A stretch of 34,185 nt of DNA from JAAYCB01 sp012744395 (GTDB taxonomy: Bacteria; Planctomycetota; Planctomycetia; Pirellulales; Thermoguttaceae). Positions 1 through 8,961 of the stretch are shown piece by piece. The stretch covers positions 1 through 34,185 of the forward strand of contig JAQVNJ010000062.1 in assembly GCA_028703175.1 (NCBI GenBank). Direction: 5' to 3'. A model generated the notes under the pieces. That model saw only the letters and a program-made list of their open reading frames with translations, was not told the DNA's origin and made no database searches. The first letter of the stretch is position 1. The number at the start of each line of letters is the position of its first letter. Position numbers and translations under genes: made by a program.

Positions 1-1
1 C

Positions 2-157
2 TACGTCCGGGAAATGATCCGCTACGGCATCCTCCCGCCGGACACCGACCGGATGAAGGATCGGATCGACGTCTATGCGACCGACCGGGCCTACTGGCGC
101 TCGCTCTGGTATCAACCGCCGGGCGGCGCCCCGGGCAATCGGATCGCCGACCGCTAG
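2..157 (+). CDS. C-terminal end of an unknown protein (partial)
   Basis: An open frame runs in from the window edge and ends at TAG 155-157, giving the last 51 residues of a protein that starts outside the window. The tail is rich in Tyr, Arg and Asp (it includes the stretch ATDRAYWRSLWYQP) and ends in a Gly/Pro-rich segment. Codon use matches the neighbours (GC-rich third positions). I do not recognise the family and infer no function. The next gene starts 130 bp downstream on the same strand; nothing recognisable lies between them. Confidence 0.55.
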   Translation, partial: YVREMIRYGILPPDTDRMKDRIDVYATDRAYWRSLWYQPPGGAPGNRIADR

Positions 158-287
158 GCCGGGGGCCCGCTGGCCAACGATCCGCCAAATCCATTGAACA
201 CGGCGCGGCGCGCGTGAATCGGAGCATCCGGGGTGGATCGCCCGACGCAGGTCGCACTCTCCAACCGAAGATACGAAAGGGTTTTTC

Positions 288-3185
288 GTGAAGATGCAGA
301 CAGTCCTGTCGGCCGGCCTGGCCGCCGGAGTGGTTCTCCTGGCGGCAACATCGCGAGGGGCTGATTGGCCCGAGTGGGGGCGGACCGCCGATCGAAACAT
401 GGTCTCTCCCGAAACGCACCTGCCGGACCTGCGGGCGCCCGCCGGCGAAGACACGACCTTCTTCACCTCCGACGAGAACCCCTGCGTGAAGTGGAAAGTG
501 CGGCTCGGCACGACCACGTGGGGCAACCCCACGGTAGCCGGCGGGCGGGTGCTCGTGGGCACGTCCGGCCCGGGCCGCCAAGGTGGGGCGATCAAGTGCT
601 TGGACGCGGAGACGGGCGACCTGCTCTGGCAGTTGATCTGCCCGGCCCGCGACTTCCCCACCCCGGAGCGGCCGGAGAAGTACGACGAGTGGAGCCCCTG
701 GGACTACCTGGTCGCAACGCACGCGCAGACGCTGGGTTGGGGTGTCTGCTCCTCAACCTCGCTGGATGGCGACCGGGCCTACGCGCTGACGCAGCGCGGA
801 GAAGTCGTTTGCCTCGATGTCCACGGCCTGGCCAACGGCAACCAGGGGCCGTTCCTCGACGAGGCCCGCTACAAGGCGGGCGACGGCCAACAGCCCGCCA
901 CGCTCGAAGCCTCCGACGCCGATATCCTCTGGGCCTACGACCTCTGGACCGAGGTGAAAACCCGGCCGGCCGACACGTTCAGCAACGCCGCGCTGATCGA
1001 CGGCCAGATGCTCTACATCTCCAGCTGCAACGGGATCGAGCGCTGGCCGGGCTGGTACGGAAAACCCGCCGCGCCGCCGAACCCCGACGCTCCAAACCTG
1101 ATCGCCCTGGACAAGCGGACCGGCCGGCTGCTGGCCACCGACGCGGAACGGATCGGGCACGCGATGCTGCACGGGCAGTGGTCTCCGCCGTCGATGGGTG
1201 AAGTGAACGGCAAGCGGCTCGTCTTCTACGGCGGGGGCGACGGCCTCTGCTACGCCTTCGAGGCCCTGCGGGACGTGCCGCAAGCGCCCGTCAAGCTGCG
1301 GAAGGTCTGGAGCTACGACTGCAACCTCCCCGAATACAAGGTGATCGGCGTCGACAATTACTCGCTCGGCGATATCGATGTGATCCGCTGGGCAAAGGGC
1401 GACACGGAGCCCATCAAGCGGGACCTGGCGAAACACCGCGACGCCAACGGCCGCCTGCTCTCGATGAGCGAGATCGTCGGCAGCCCGGCGTTTCACAACA
1501 ACCGGGTCTATGTCGCGATCGGGCGCGACCCGCGCCACGGCCCGGGCCGCGGCGCCCTGCACTGCATCGACGCCACCGGCAGCGGCGACATCACCCAAAG
1601 CGGCAGAATCTGGTGTTTCGACCAGATCGATCGCAGCCTCTCGACGCCTTCGATCGCCGATGGCCTGGTCTACATCGCGGACCTCACCGGCCGCCTTTAT
1701 TGCCTCGACGCGGACACGGGGCACTGCTTCTGGACCTTCGAAACCGGCAACGAAACGTGGGGCTCGACCCTGGTCGCGGACGGCAAGGTCTACCTGGTGA
1801 CGAAGAAGTCGTTCCACGTGCTGGCCGCGGGGAAGGAGAAAAAGCAGCTCAGCTCAATCCGCATCGGCGCCGACTGCACGCCGATCGTCGCCGACGGCGT
1901 CGTCTACGTGCTCCTCCGCGGCACGCTCTACGCCCTGCACCAAGGAGCCCAGGAGCCGGCGGCGGCGCCGCCGGCAGCGACCAGCGGGGCCGCCGCCCAG
2001 CCCCGCCCGGCGGCCGGCGCCGGCGGGGAGTGGCCCTGCTGGCGCGGCCCGCATGGCAACGGTTTCTCGGCGGAGGTCCCCCGCCGGCTCCCTCCAGAGA
2101 AGCTCCTCTGGAGTCGCCAGACGGCCGGTGAGTGCCATGCGCCGATCTCCGTCGGCGAAGGGAGCGTCGTCGCCGCCGATCACGATCGCGAACGGGACTA
2201 CTGGCGGTGCTTTGGCGCGGCCGACGGCCAGCCGCGGTGGGTCCACGAGTATCCCAACGACCGCGAGATGGACTACGGCGCCGGCCCGCGCGCCGCTCCC
2301 TTGATTCATAATGGCAAGGTGTTCTGCCTGAATGCCTGGGGCGAGCTGTACTGCCTCCGCATCGCCGACGGCAGCCTCGCCTGGCGGAAACACCTGGCGG
2401 CCGAGTTCGCCCAGAAGACACCCGCGTGGGGCTACACCGCCTCGCCGCTGATTGCGCACGGAAAGCTCCTGGTCAGCCCGGGCGGAAAGGGCGGCCCCGT
2501 CGCCGCGCTGGACCCGGAAACCGGCGCGGTCCTCTGGACTGGCGCCGGCCACGGACTGAACTACGCCAACTTGACACTGGCCACCCTCGGCGGCGTCGAG
2601 CAAGTTGTCGGCTACGACGAGCGCACGGCCGGCGCCTGGGACCTGGCCAGTGGCCGGCGCCTCTGGGAAGCCCCGGTCGAAAACGCCTCGGGTTACATCG
2701 TCCCCTCACCCGTCGCGGTCCACGGCAAGCTCCTCCTGACCAGCGACCAGGAGGGGGCGCGGCTCCTCTCCTTCCACCAGGAGGGAGCAATCCTTGAACA
2801 ACCCGCCGCCATCAATGAGGACATCGCGCCTGACGTGTCGACGCCTACCGTCTGGGGCGAAACGGTCCTCGCGGCCAGCTCCGGGCTCGTGCTGGCCGAC
2901 GCCGCGGCGGCCAATCCCAAGGGCCTGCTCAAGACCCTCTGGATCTACGACGACGAGGAATGCGTCAAGGGCGTCTGCCACGCGATTGTCTCCCAGGACC
3001 GCGCCCTTGTGATGTGCGAGGACGGCCAGCTCCTGCTCCTGGCCGCCAATCGCCAGTCGTGCCAGATCCTCGATCGCCGCAAGCTCTGCGACGAAACCTT
3101 GACATACCCCGCATTGGCCGGCGGCAGGCTCTACGTGCGCGACAGCAAATCCCTCTACTGCTACGATCTGCGGGTCGATTCCTGA
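288..3185 (+). CDS. exported double PQQ-like beta-propeller protein
   Basis: A 965-residue protein beginning with a signal peptide (basic start, hydrophobic core about 5-20, likely cleavage near SRGA-DW). The mature part holds two PQQ-like (BamB-type) propellers. The first opens with WPEWGR (about 27-32). The second follows an Ala/Pro linker (about 552-580) and opens with WPCWRGPHGNG, the entry motif typical of planctomycete PQQ-repeat proteins. Repeats of the form AxDxxTGxxxW recur (LDAETGDLLWQ, LDADTGHCFWT, LDPETGAVLWT). Such proteins are exported and mostly of unknown substrate; true PQQ cofactor use is not implied. The GTG at 288 is chosen because GAAAGGG (275-281) sits 6 nt upstream; ATG 294 is an alternative two codons later. 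It heads a run of same-strand genes for exported proteins. The family call is secure; the role is unknown. Confidence 0.88.
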   Translation: MKMQTVLSAGLAAGVVLLAATSRGADWPEWGRTADRNMVSPETHLPDLRAPAGEDTTFFTSDENPCVKWKVRLGTTTWGNPTVAGGRVLVGTSGPGRQGGAIKCLDAETGDLLWQLICPARDFPTPERPEKYDEWSPWDYLVATHAQTLGWGVCSSTSLDGDRAYALTQRGEVVCLDVHGLANGNQGPFLDEARYKAGDGQQPATLEASDADILWAYDLWTEVKTRPADTFSNAALIDGQMLYISSCNGIERWPGWYGKPAAPPNPDAPNLIALDKRTGRLLATDAERIGHAMLHGQWSPPSMGEVNGKRLVFYGGGDGLCYAFEALRDVPQAPVKLRKVWSYDCNLPEYKVIGVDNYSLGDIDVIRWAKGDTEPIKRDLAKHRDANGRLLSMSEIVGSPAFHNNRVYVAIGRDPRHGPGRGALHCIDATGSGDITQSGRIWCFDQIDRSLSTPSIADGLVYIADLTGRLYCLDADTGHCFWTFETGNETWGSTLVADGKVYLVTKKSFHVLAAGKEKKQLSSIRIGADCTPIVADGVVYVLLRGTLYALHQGAQEPAAAPPAATSGAAAQPRPAAGAGGEWPCWRGPHGNGFSAEVPRRLPPEKLLWSRQTAGECHAPISVGEGSVVAADHDRERDYWRCFGAADGQPRWVHEYPNDREMDYGAGPRAAPLIHNGKVFCLNAWGELYCLRIADGSLAWRKHLAAEFAQKTPAWGYTASPLIAHGKLLVSPGGKGGPVAALDPETGAVLWTGAGHGLNYANLTLATLGGVEQVVGYDERTAGAWDLASGRRLWEAPVENASGYIVPSPVAVHGKLLLTSDQEGARLLSFHQEGAILEQPAAINEDIAPDVSTPTVWGETVLAASSGLVLADAAAANPKGLLKTLWIYDDEECVKGVCHAIVSQDRALVMCEDGQLLLLAANRQSCQILDRRKLCDETLTYPALAGGRLYVRDSKSLYCYDLRVDS

Positions 3186-3370
3186 GCCGCCCGCCCGACG
3201 GCCGTGCATCCGAGTCGGCGACGGAACTTCAGCGGGGTGCTTGACACGGCCCACCGCGACGATGAGACTCAGCGTTGTCGAGCCGCCGTGGCGAGTTCCG
3301 GCGGCCGCAACAAGCAAGTCGGGGCCGGACAATCGCAACCGGCTCCCTGATCAAAGTCGGAGGGCGAGTG

Positions 3371-4708
3371 ATGCGGCACGTCTATCGGGACTTCCTCTTG
3401 GCGATCGCCCTGGTTGCGGCGGCGTTGACGGCCGCCGCGCAGACGCTGGCCGATTTCCCCCTCAAGGACGGCGATGTCTGGGTGATGGCCGGCGACAGCA
3501 TCACGGCCCAGCACCTGCACTCCAACTATTTCGAAGCCTTCTGTTTCGCGCGCTATCCCCAACTCAAATTCGCCTTCCGCAATTCGGGGGTCGGCGGCCA
3601 CACGATCCCCAGCACGCTGGCCCGATTCGATTACGACATCGCCGCCTGGAAGCCGACCGTCGTCTCCGTCGAGCTGGGGATGAACGATCAAGGCGGAACG
3701 CCGACCGAGAAATTCGTGGCCAACATGGGCGTGCTCGTCGAGCGGATCCGCGCGATCAACGCCCGCCCGGTGATCTTCTCGGCCAGCCCGATGAACAACG
3801 GCAGCACGCTGAGCCGGCTCGGCCGCAACCAGCGCCTGCACGAATATGCCGTCGCCTTGAGAACATTCACGGCCAGCGAGAAGCTCCCCTATGCCGACCA
3901 GTTCCATGCCCTGCTCGATATCTGGGGCAACAACAAACCGAAGGAGCTGTTGGCCAATTCGCTGCCCGTCCTGCACGAATTGGCCGCGGACGATTCGCTC
4001 CTCGGCGCGGAGCACCTGAGGGCGTTCCTGGCGGCCCAGGAAACGAGCCCCACCAGGCCGGTGTCGATGCAGGGCGACGCGGTCCATCCCGGCCCGCCCG
4101 GCCAGCTGATGATGGCCACCGCCCTTTTGAAGCAGCTCGGCGCCGACGGCTTTGTCAGCAGCGTCACGCTCGACGCCCGCGGCACGCTCCGCGAGGCCAA
4201 GGGATGCGAGGTCGACAAGATCGAGGCCGCGGAGGGCAAGATCGCCTTCGATCGGCTCGACCAGCGATTGCCGCTGCCCGTGCCCGACGAGGCCCGCGCG
4301 GTTGTGCCGTTCTACCCCGTGATTCTCGAACTCAGCCAGTACACGCTCCGCGTGACCGGCCTCGCCAAGGGCGCATACACGCTGAAGATCAACGGCGCCG
4401 TGGCCGCAGCGGTAACGGCCGAGCAGCTGGAGGCGGGCGTGAACCTGACCGCCCTGGATGCTCCGCCCCAAGCCAAGCAGATCAATCCGATCGCGGCCCA
4501 AGGGCGAGCCGTTCTGGCGGCCGTGGCTGCCAAGGAGAGCCTGGTCAGCCAGTGGCGCGGCCTGTCGAAAGCCCGCGCCGAGAGCGCGACTGCAGAGCTG
4601 GAGGAAAAACTCACGGCGCTCGGCCAAGAGATCGAACGGGCCGACGCGAGAATCCGCGAAGCGGCCAGGCCGCAGAAGCTGCATTTCGAACTCGCGGCGG
4701 CTCCTTGA
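3371..4708 (+). CDS. exported SGNH/GDSL hydrolase
   Basis: A 445-residue protein with an N-terminal signal peptide (hydrophobic about 8-23, AAAQ). All SGNH blocks are visible: block I GDSIT with Ser43, block II Gly in NSGVGG (about 71-76), block III GMND with Asn105, and block V DAVHPG with Asp236 and His239. It should therefore be a serine esterase, acetylesterase or lipase acting outside the cytoplasm, perhaps on acylated polysaccharide; the substrate is not readable. The C-terminal third (about 370-445) is charged and helical, possibly coiled coil. The start is ATG 3371 because GGAGGG (3359-3364) lies 6 nt upstream; the frame is open further upstream but without such support. It is 185 bp after the propeller gene and 124 bp before the cytochrome gene, same strand. 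Confidence 0.9.
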   Translation: MRHVYRDFLLAIALVAAALTAAAQTLADFPLKDGDVWVMAGDSITAQHLHSNYFEAFCFARYPQLKFAFRNSGVGGHTIPSTLARFDYDIAAWKPTVVSVELGMNDQGGTPTEKFVANMGVLVERIRAINARPVIFSASPMNNGSTLSRLGRNQRLHEYAVALRTFTASEKLPYADQFHALLDIWGNNKPKELLANSLPVLHELAADDSLLGAEHLRAFLAAQETSPTRPVSMQGDAVHPGPPGQLMMATALLKQLGADGFVSSVTLDARGTLREAKGCEVDKIEAAEGKIAFDRLDQRLPLPVPDEARAVVPFYPVILELSQYTLRVTGLAKGAYTLKINGAVAAAVTAEQLEAGVNLTALDAPPQAKQINPIAAQGRAVLAAVAAKESLVSQWRGLSKARAESATAELEEKLTALGQEIERADARIREAARPQKLHFELAAAP

Positions 4709-4832
4709 ACGGAGCGTTCCGACGAAACCAGGCGCTGCGCCCCGGCAAGCAGGGTTTCCATCCCGCCAGAATCCAGCGGCGCGGCGCCGAAGCTCGGGGC
4801 CTGGCCGTTCGACCGCCGGGAGGTGTCGGTTC

Positions 4833-6728
4833 ATGAAGAAACTCGGAATCTCCGCCAGCCTGCGTTGTGCATTGGTTGTCTGGGCCGCCTGCGGGCCGGT
4901 TCCGGCCGGCAGCGCCGCCGGACCTCGGGCCGCCGCGGATCTCGGTCCTTCGGCAGCCGCGGTGTCGGGCGATGGGCGACGGCTGTTCGTCTGCCTGTCG
5001 GACGCCCGCCAGCTGGCCATCGTCGGTTTGCCGGAGGGGAACGTGATCCGCAGGATATCGACGCCGGCAGAGCCGGCCGGACTGGCGGTCAGTCCCGATG
5101 GGCGGCGGGTCTATGTCGCCTGCGCCGCCGCGGCCAGCGTGGTGCTGGAAATCGACGCGGCCTCCGGCCAGGTCATCGCCAGCCTGCCCGCCGGCCACAC
5201 GGCCACGGCCCCGGCGGTCTCGCCCGACGGCAAGCGGCTCTACGTCTGCAATCGCTTTGATCATGATGTTTCGGTGTTCGACCTCGAACAGCGCAAACCG
5301 CTTGCGCGGGTGGCCGTCTCAAGGGAGCCGGTCGCCGCCGCCGTCTCGCCCGACGGCAGCGAACTCTGGGTGGCCAATTTGCTGCACGCTGGGCCGGCCG
5401 ACCGCTATGGGGTGCTTGCGGGCGCTGCCGTCGTCAGCGTGGTCGACACGCGGACGTTCGAAACCGCGCAGGTCCGGCTGATCACCGGCTCGACCAGCGC
5501 GCGGGGAATCGCCTTCACTCCGGACGGCAACTATGTCCTGCTCGCCCACGTCCTGGCGCGCTATCATCTGCCCACGATCCAGGTCGACCTGGGGTGGATC
5601 AACGACAACGCGCTGACGGTGGTCGACGTTCGCCGCCGCGAGGTGCTCAACACTGTGCTCCTGGATGGCATCTGGGATGGAGCAGCCAATCCGTGGGGGA
5701 TCGCCTGCACGGCCGACGGCCGCTGGATCTGCGTGTCGCACGCGGGAACGCACGAGCTGAGCGTGATCGACGCCCCGTTGCTCCTCTCGACTCTTGAGCA
5801 ACTGCCCTTGGTGGCTTTCTCCAACGCGGCCTTCTTCGATGGCAGCTCGGATGTCTATACCAGAATCTCCAACGGCGAGGACCTCGTCAACGCGCCCGGA
5901 TTCCTCGCGGGATTCCGGCAGCGCGTGAAGCTGCCCGGCGTGGGGCCGCGCGGCCTGGCGACATTCGGCTCGCAGGTCTACGTGGCGGAATATTTCACCG
6001 ACAGCATCGCCGCCGTAGCCCTCTGCGACGAAGAACATGCCACGGTGCATAGCATCCCGCTCGGGCCCAAGCCCCAATGGGATTCGGTCCGCCGCGGCGA
6101 AATGCTGTTTCACGACGGCCGCATCTGCCGCCGCGGCTGGCAGAGTTGCGCGAGTTGCCATCCCGATGGCCGCGCCGACGCGCTGAACTGGGATCTGCTG
6201 AACGACGGGGAGGGCAACCCCAAGAACACCAAGAGCCTGCTGCTGTCCCACCTGACTCCCCCGTCCATGGCTTCCGGCGTTCGCGCTACGGCGGAGGCGG
6301 CCGTCCGCTCCGGTATCAAGCATATCCTGATGTCCGAACGGCCCGAAGACGAGGCCGCGGCGATCGACGCCTGGCTCAAGTCGCTTGCACCCCTGCCGAG
6401 CCCTTTTCTGGTGGCTGGGCGGCTGAGCCCGGCGGCGGAGCGCGGCCAGCGGCTGTTCAACAGCGACAAGGTCGGCTGCGCGGGCTGCCACCCGGCCCCC
6501 CTCTACACCGATCGGAAGGCGTACGACGTGGGGTCGCGGGGGGAACTGGACAACCAGGCGACTTTCGACACGCCGACCCTGGTGGAAGTCTGGCGGACCG
6601 CGCCGTATATGCACGACGGCCGCTATACAACGATCGAGCAGTTGCTCACCGAGGGCAAGCACGGCCGCGCGCACGAGCTCAGCGCCGAGCAGCTCGCCGA
6701 TCTCGTCCAGTTCGTCCTGTCGCTCTGA
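4833..6728 (+). CDS. exported YVTN beta-propeller fused to a di-haem cytochrome c module
   Basis: A 631-residue protein: signal peptide (about 1-27), then a YVTN/lactonase-like propeller (about 35-400) with repeated blades such as AVSPDGRRVYVAC, AVSPDGKRLYVCN and AVSPDGSELWVAN, then a C-terminal cytochrome module resembling the MauG/di-haem peroxidase family. Two haem-binding CxxCH motifs are present: CASCH (Cys439, Cys442, His443) and CAGCH (Cys549, Cys552, His553). Met593, in APYMHDGRYTT, is the expected distal haem ligand for that family. The likely role is periplasmic electron transfer or oxidation linked to ligand binding by the propeller; the substrate is unknown. ATG 4833 is preceded by GGGAGG (4818-4823). 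The next gene starts 15 bp after the stop, so the two are probably co-transcribed. Confidence 0.88.
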   Translation: MKKLGISASLRCALVVWAACGPVPAGSAAGPRAAADLGPSAAAVSGDGRRLFVCLSDARQLAIVGLPEGNVIRRISTPAEPAGLAVSPDGRRVYVACAAAASVVLEIDAASGQVIASLPAGHTATAPAVSPDGKRLYVCNRFDHDVSVFDLEQRKPLARVAVSREPVAAAVSPDGSELWVANLLHAGPADRYGVLAGAAVVSVVDTRTFETAQVRLITGSTSARGIAFTPDGNYVLLAHVLARYHLPTIQVDLGWINDNALTVVDVRRREVLNTVLLDGIWDGAANPWGIACTADGRWICVSHAGTHELSVIDAPLLLSTLEQLPLVAFSNAAFFDGSSDVYTRISNGEDLVNAPGFLAGFRQRVKLPGVGPRGLATFGSQVYVAEYFTDSIAAVALCDEEHATVHSIPLGPKPQWDSVRRGEMLFHDGRICRRGWQSCASCHPDGRADALNWDLLNDGEGNPKNTKSLLLSHLTPPSMASGVRATAEAAVRSGIKHILMSERPEDEAAAIDAWLKSLAPLPSPFLVAGRLSPAAERGQRLFNSDKVGCAGCHPAPLYTDRKAYDVGSRGELDNQATFDTPTLVEVWRTAPYMHDGRYTTIEQLLTEGKHGRAHELSAEQLADLVQFVLSL

Positions 6729-6743
6729 CCGGTGGAGGCGACG

Positions 6744-8516
6744 ATGCGAATCAGCTTTTGCGAGTGTCTTGTCATGATTGGCCTGGCCACAGGGTGGCCG
6801 TTGCTGGCGTGCGCCGCCGCCGATGCGGCAAGGCCCCCTGCGGCGTGCTTGGCGCCGGAGGAAACGCTGCTCTTCGTCTCCGTGCTTGACGTGCCCGACG
6901 CCAGGGCGCGCCTTGCCCGAACCGCGATTGGCGGGCTGATCGATGAACCGGCCCTTGCCCCGGCGGTCGCCGACATGCTCCGCTCGATCGATGCGGCAAC
7001 GGCCCCCTTGCGGGAGAGCGTCGGACTGACCACCGCCGACCTGCTCGATATCCCCCAGGGCGAACTGGCGATCGCCGTGGTGCCCCAGGAGAACGGAAAT
7101 CCGGCGCCGGTGTTGCTGATCGACACGGGCGAAGATGCGTCCAAGGCAAAGCGCCTTGTGCAGGCGATCGTCGAACGGATCGAACAGGCCGGCAACCGCC
7201 GCTCGGAAAAGCTGGTTCTGGAAACGCCGATCACGGTCTTCGAGGATGTCGGCCGCGGGCAGCAGGATCTCGCCTTTTTCAAAAAGGAAGAGACCCTGGT
7301 CTGGTCGAACGCCCCCGAGCCGCTCGAGCAGGTGCTCAGGCTCTGGGAAGCGCAGGATGGGCCGACGCTGGCAGCCCGTCCCGATTTCGCGGCGATCATG
7401 CAGGGCAGCCGCCGCCTCAACCCAAAACCCCAGGCGATCTGGTACATCAATCCGCTGGCCATGTTCGAGGCCGGGGCCCGCGATCGGCTCGATATGCAAG
7501 TCGCGTTGATGATGCTTCCCGCCTTGGGCCTCGACGGGGTGAAGGCCGCCGGCGGGGCGGTGGAGCTGGATGCAGGCCCCTACGACAGTCTCTGGCACGC
7601 CCACCTGATCCTCGACAGTCCGCGGAAGGGCGTCGTGGCGATGGTCAAGCCGAAGCCCGGGCGGATGACGCCGCCCGACTGGGTGCCCGCCGACGCCGCC
7701 GACTACCTGACGATCCATTGGGACCTGAACGCATCGGTCGACACGCTGCGGACGCTGTTCGACACATTCCGCGGCGAAGGATCGCTCGACGACTTCATCA
7801 CGGCCAGGCTCAGTGCCCCGCTGGGCGTCGACCTGCTGGGAGAAGTGCTGCCGGCGCTGAGCGGGCGGATCACCTCGGTGCGATGGGTCGAGAAGCCGGT
7901 CGTCTCGGCAAGCGAGGCCTTCCTGCTGGCGATGGAGCTCGTTCCGGAGGCCAACGCCCACGAGCTGCTGGAAGAGTCGGCTGGGAAGAACAGCAGCCGG
8001 CTGATGCGCCGCCAGTTCGCCGGCGCCGAATATTATGAGGTCGTTTCCCGGCCAACGCAGACGGCCGAGACCCCGCAGCAGTCGCTGCGCGCCCCATGCT
8101 TCGGAATCGTCGGCGACTGGCTGATCGTGGCCGACCGCGAGGCCCTCTTCAAGGCCGCGTTGATGGCGGCGCGAGGCGGGATGAAGCGCCTTGCGGAGGC
8201 GGCCGACTTCCAGCAGATGATCGGCCAGATGGACCAACTGGCCGGAGGCGCCGCCCCGGTGATGGTCCGGTTCCAGCGGCCGGCCGAGCGGACCGCCGCG
8301 TGGTTCGAGCCACTGCGGCAACAGGGCGCGGAGGAACTCGCCCGCCGGCCCCGCCGCCGTGGCCCGCTGCGGGCACTCGGAGCGGCGATCCAAGGCCATC
8401 CGCTGCCGCCGTTCGCGACCCTGGAGAAATACTTTCCTCCCAGCGCCGCCGTCATGCTCGACGATCAAGGCGGCCTGCATTACACCAGTTTCACGCTCAA
8501 GTCCCGCGTTCCGTAG
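6744..8516 (+). CDS. exported hypothetical protein, DUF3352-like
   Basis: A 590-residue protein with a signal peptide (about 1-27), followed by APEETLLFVSVLDV, a start resembling DUF3352-type and planctomycete exported proteins that open with 'P-x-x-T-L-x-x-V-x-V-x-D'. The body is an alternating alpha/beta repeat with several 'w-i-v-a-d' type segments (GDWLIVADREALFKAAL). No catalytic motif is apparent. ATG 6744 is chosen over the upstream in-frame GTG 6732 because GGAGG (6734-6738) lies 5 nt before it. It follows the cytochrome gene by 15 bp. A 16-nt perfect palindrome (8517-8532) directly follows the stop. Function unknown; the family assignment is tentative. Confidence 0.75.
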   Translation: MRISFCECLVMIGLATGWPLLACAAADAARPPAACLAPEETLLFVSVLDVPDARARLARTAIGGLIDEPALAPAVADMLRSIDAATAPLRESVGLTTADLLDIPQGELAIAVVPQENGNPAPVLLIDTGEDASKAKRLVQAIVERIEQAGNRRSEKLVLETPITVFEDVGRGQQDLAFFKKEETLVWSNAPEPLEQVLRLWEAQDGPTLAARPDFAAIMQGSRRLNPKPQAIWYINPLAMFEAGARDRLDMQVALMMLPALGLDGVKAAGGAVELDAGPYDSLWHAHLILDSPRKGVVAMVKPKPGRMTPPDWVPADAADYLTIHWDLNASVDTLRTLFDTFRGEGSLDDFITARLSAPLGVDLLGEVLPALSGRITSVRWVEKPVVSASEAFLLAMELVPEANAHELLEESAGKNSSRLMRRQFAGAEYYEVVSRPTQTAETPQQSLRAPCFGIVGDWLIVADREALFKAALMAARGGMKRLAEAADFQQMIGQMDQLAGGAAPVMVRFQRPAERTAAWFEPLRQQGAEELARRPRRRGPLRALGAAIQGHPLPPFATLEKYFPPSAAVMLDDQGGLHYTSFTLKSRVP

Positions 8517-8742
8517 CGGCGGCGCGCCGCCGGCGATGGGACTTGGCGGGGCGTGGCCCGTGGGTTTTGCCTGCCGCCCGGCCCACCCTGGCGCGGTGTG
8601 CCGGCAGAGGATCTCGTCCGACCGGAACAGGTTTCCCGGAAATCCTCCCGTCGGGCGCTATTTCGGGCGAAGAGGCGCGAAAAGAGCGGTTTCGAGCGGC
8701 CACAAAAATCCCGCTCCGTCTTCTCGGTCCTCCCCTGTGCGG

Positions 8743-8748
8743 TATACT
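8743..8748 (+). promoter_or_regulatory. possible -10 element for the aldolase-like gene
   Basis: TATACT occurs in a GC-rich context about 215 bp before the start of the aldolase-like gene. No convincing -35 hexamer lies 16-18 bp upstream. If used, the transcript leader would include the palindromic repeat at 8808-8876. Confidence 0.3.
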
Positions 8749-8807
8749 TGAAGGTTGACCGTTCCGAGGGGATCGTGGCTCCCTGCCCCGAAAATCAGCC
8801 TAATCCT

Positions 8808-8876
8808 GGGTTCCACACGCCAGCTTGGGAACCTTGCCATTCCCAGATTTCCGGGTTCCCAGGCGCCAGCTTGGCA
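8808..8876. repeat. palindromic intergenic repeat (REP-like)
   Basis: Two imperfect direct copies of GGGTTCC..CGCCAGCTTGG occur at 8808-8830 and 8853-8876. Inside them TGGGAACC (8826-8833) can pair with GGTTCCCA (8854-8861), and GGTTCC (8809-8814) with GGAACC (8828-8833), so more than one hairpin can form. The structure is that of a short dispersed palindromic element rather than a gene-specific regulator. Copy number elsewhere in the genome cannot be seen from this window. Confidence 0.6.
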
Positions 8877-8961
8877 GCACGTGTCGAGCCTGGCGGCGTG
8901 AAGGACCGGACCCCGAAACGAACCGGAACGGTTGTCCGCCTTCTTCGCAGAGACCATCGTG

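Larger units (their letters stand above)
8517..8961. other. gene-free gap (445 bp) with repeat and possible promoter
   Basis: No credible gene lies here. The stretch holds a CG-only palindrome CGGCGGCGCGCCGCCG at 8517-8532 immediately after the stop codon of the upstream gene (no loop and no T-run, so a weak terminator candidate), a -10-like TATACT at 8743-8748, and a palindromic intergenic repeat at 8808-8876. Frames across the region lack a start with a ribosome-binding site and have repeat-derived composition. Confidence 0.6.

Noticed and set aside
5319..8480. A 1053-codon open frame on the minus strand
   Set aside because: It lies opposite two well-supported plus-strand genes (cytochrome fusion and DUF3352-like), has no family motif, and its composition is typical of antisense frames in GC-rich DNA.
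8517..8532. Intrinsic terminator at the 16-nt palindrome after the stop at 8516
   Set aside because: The palindrome has no loop and no following T-run, so a standard intrinsic terminator is not supported.
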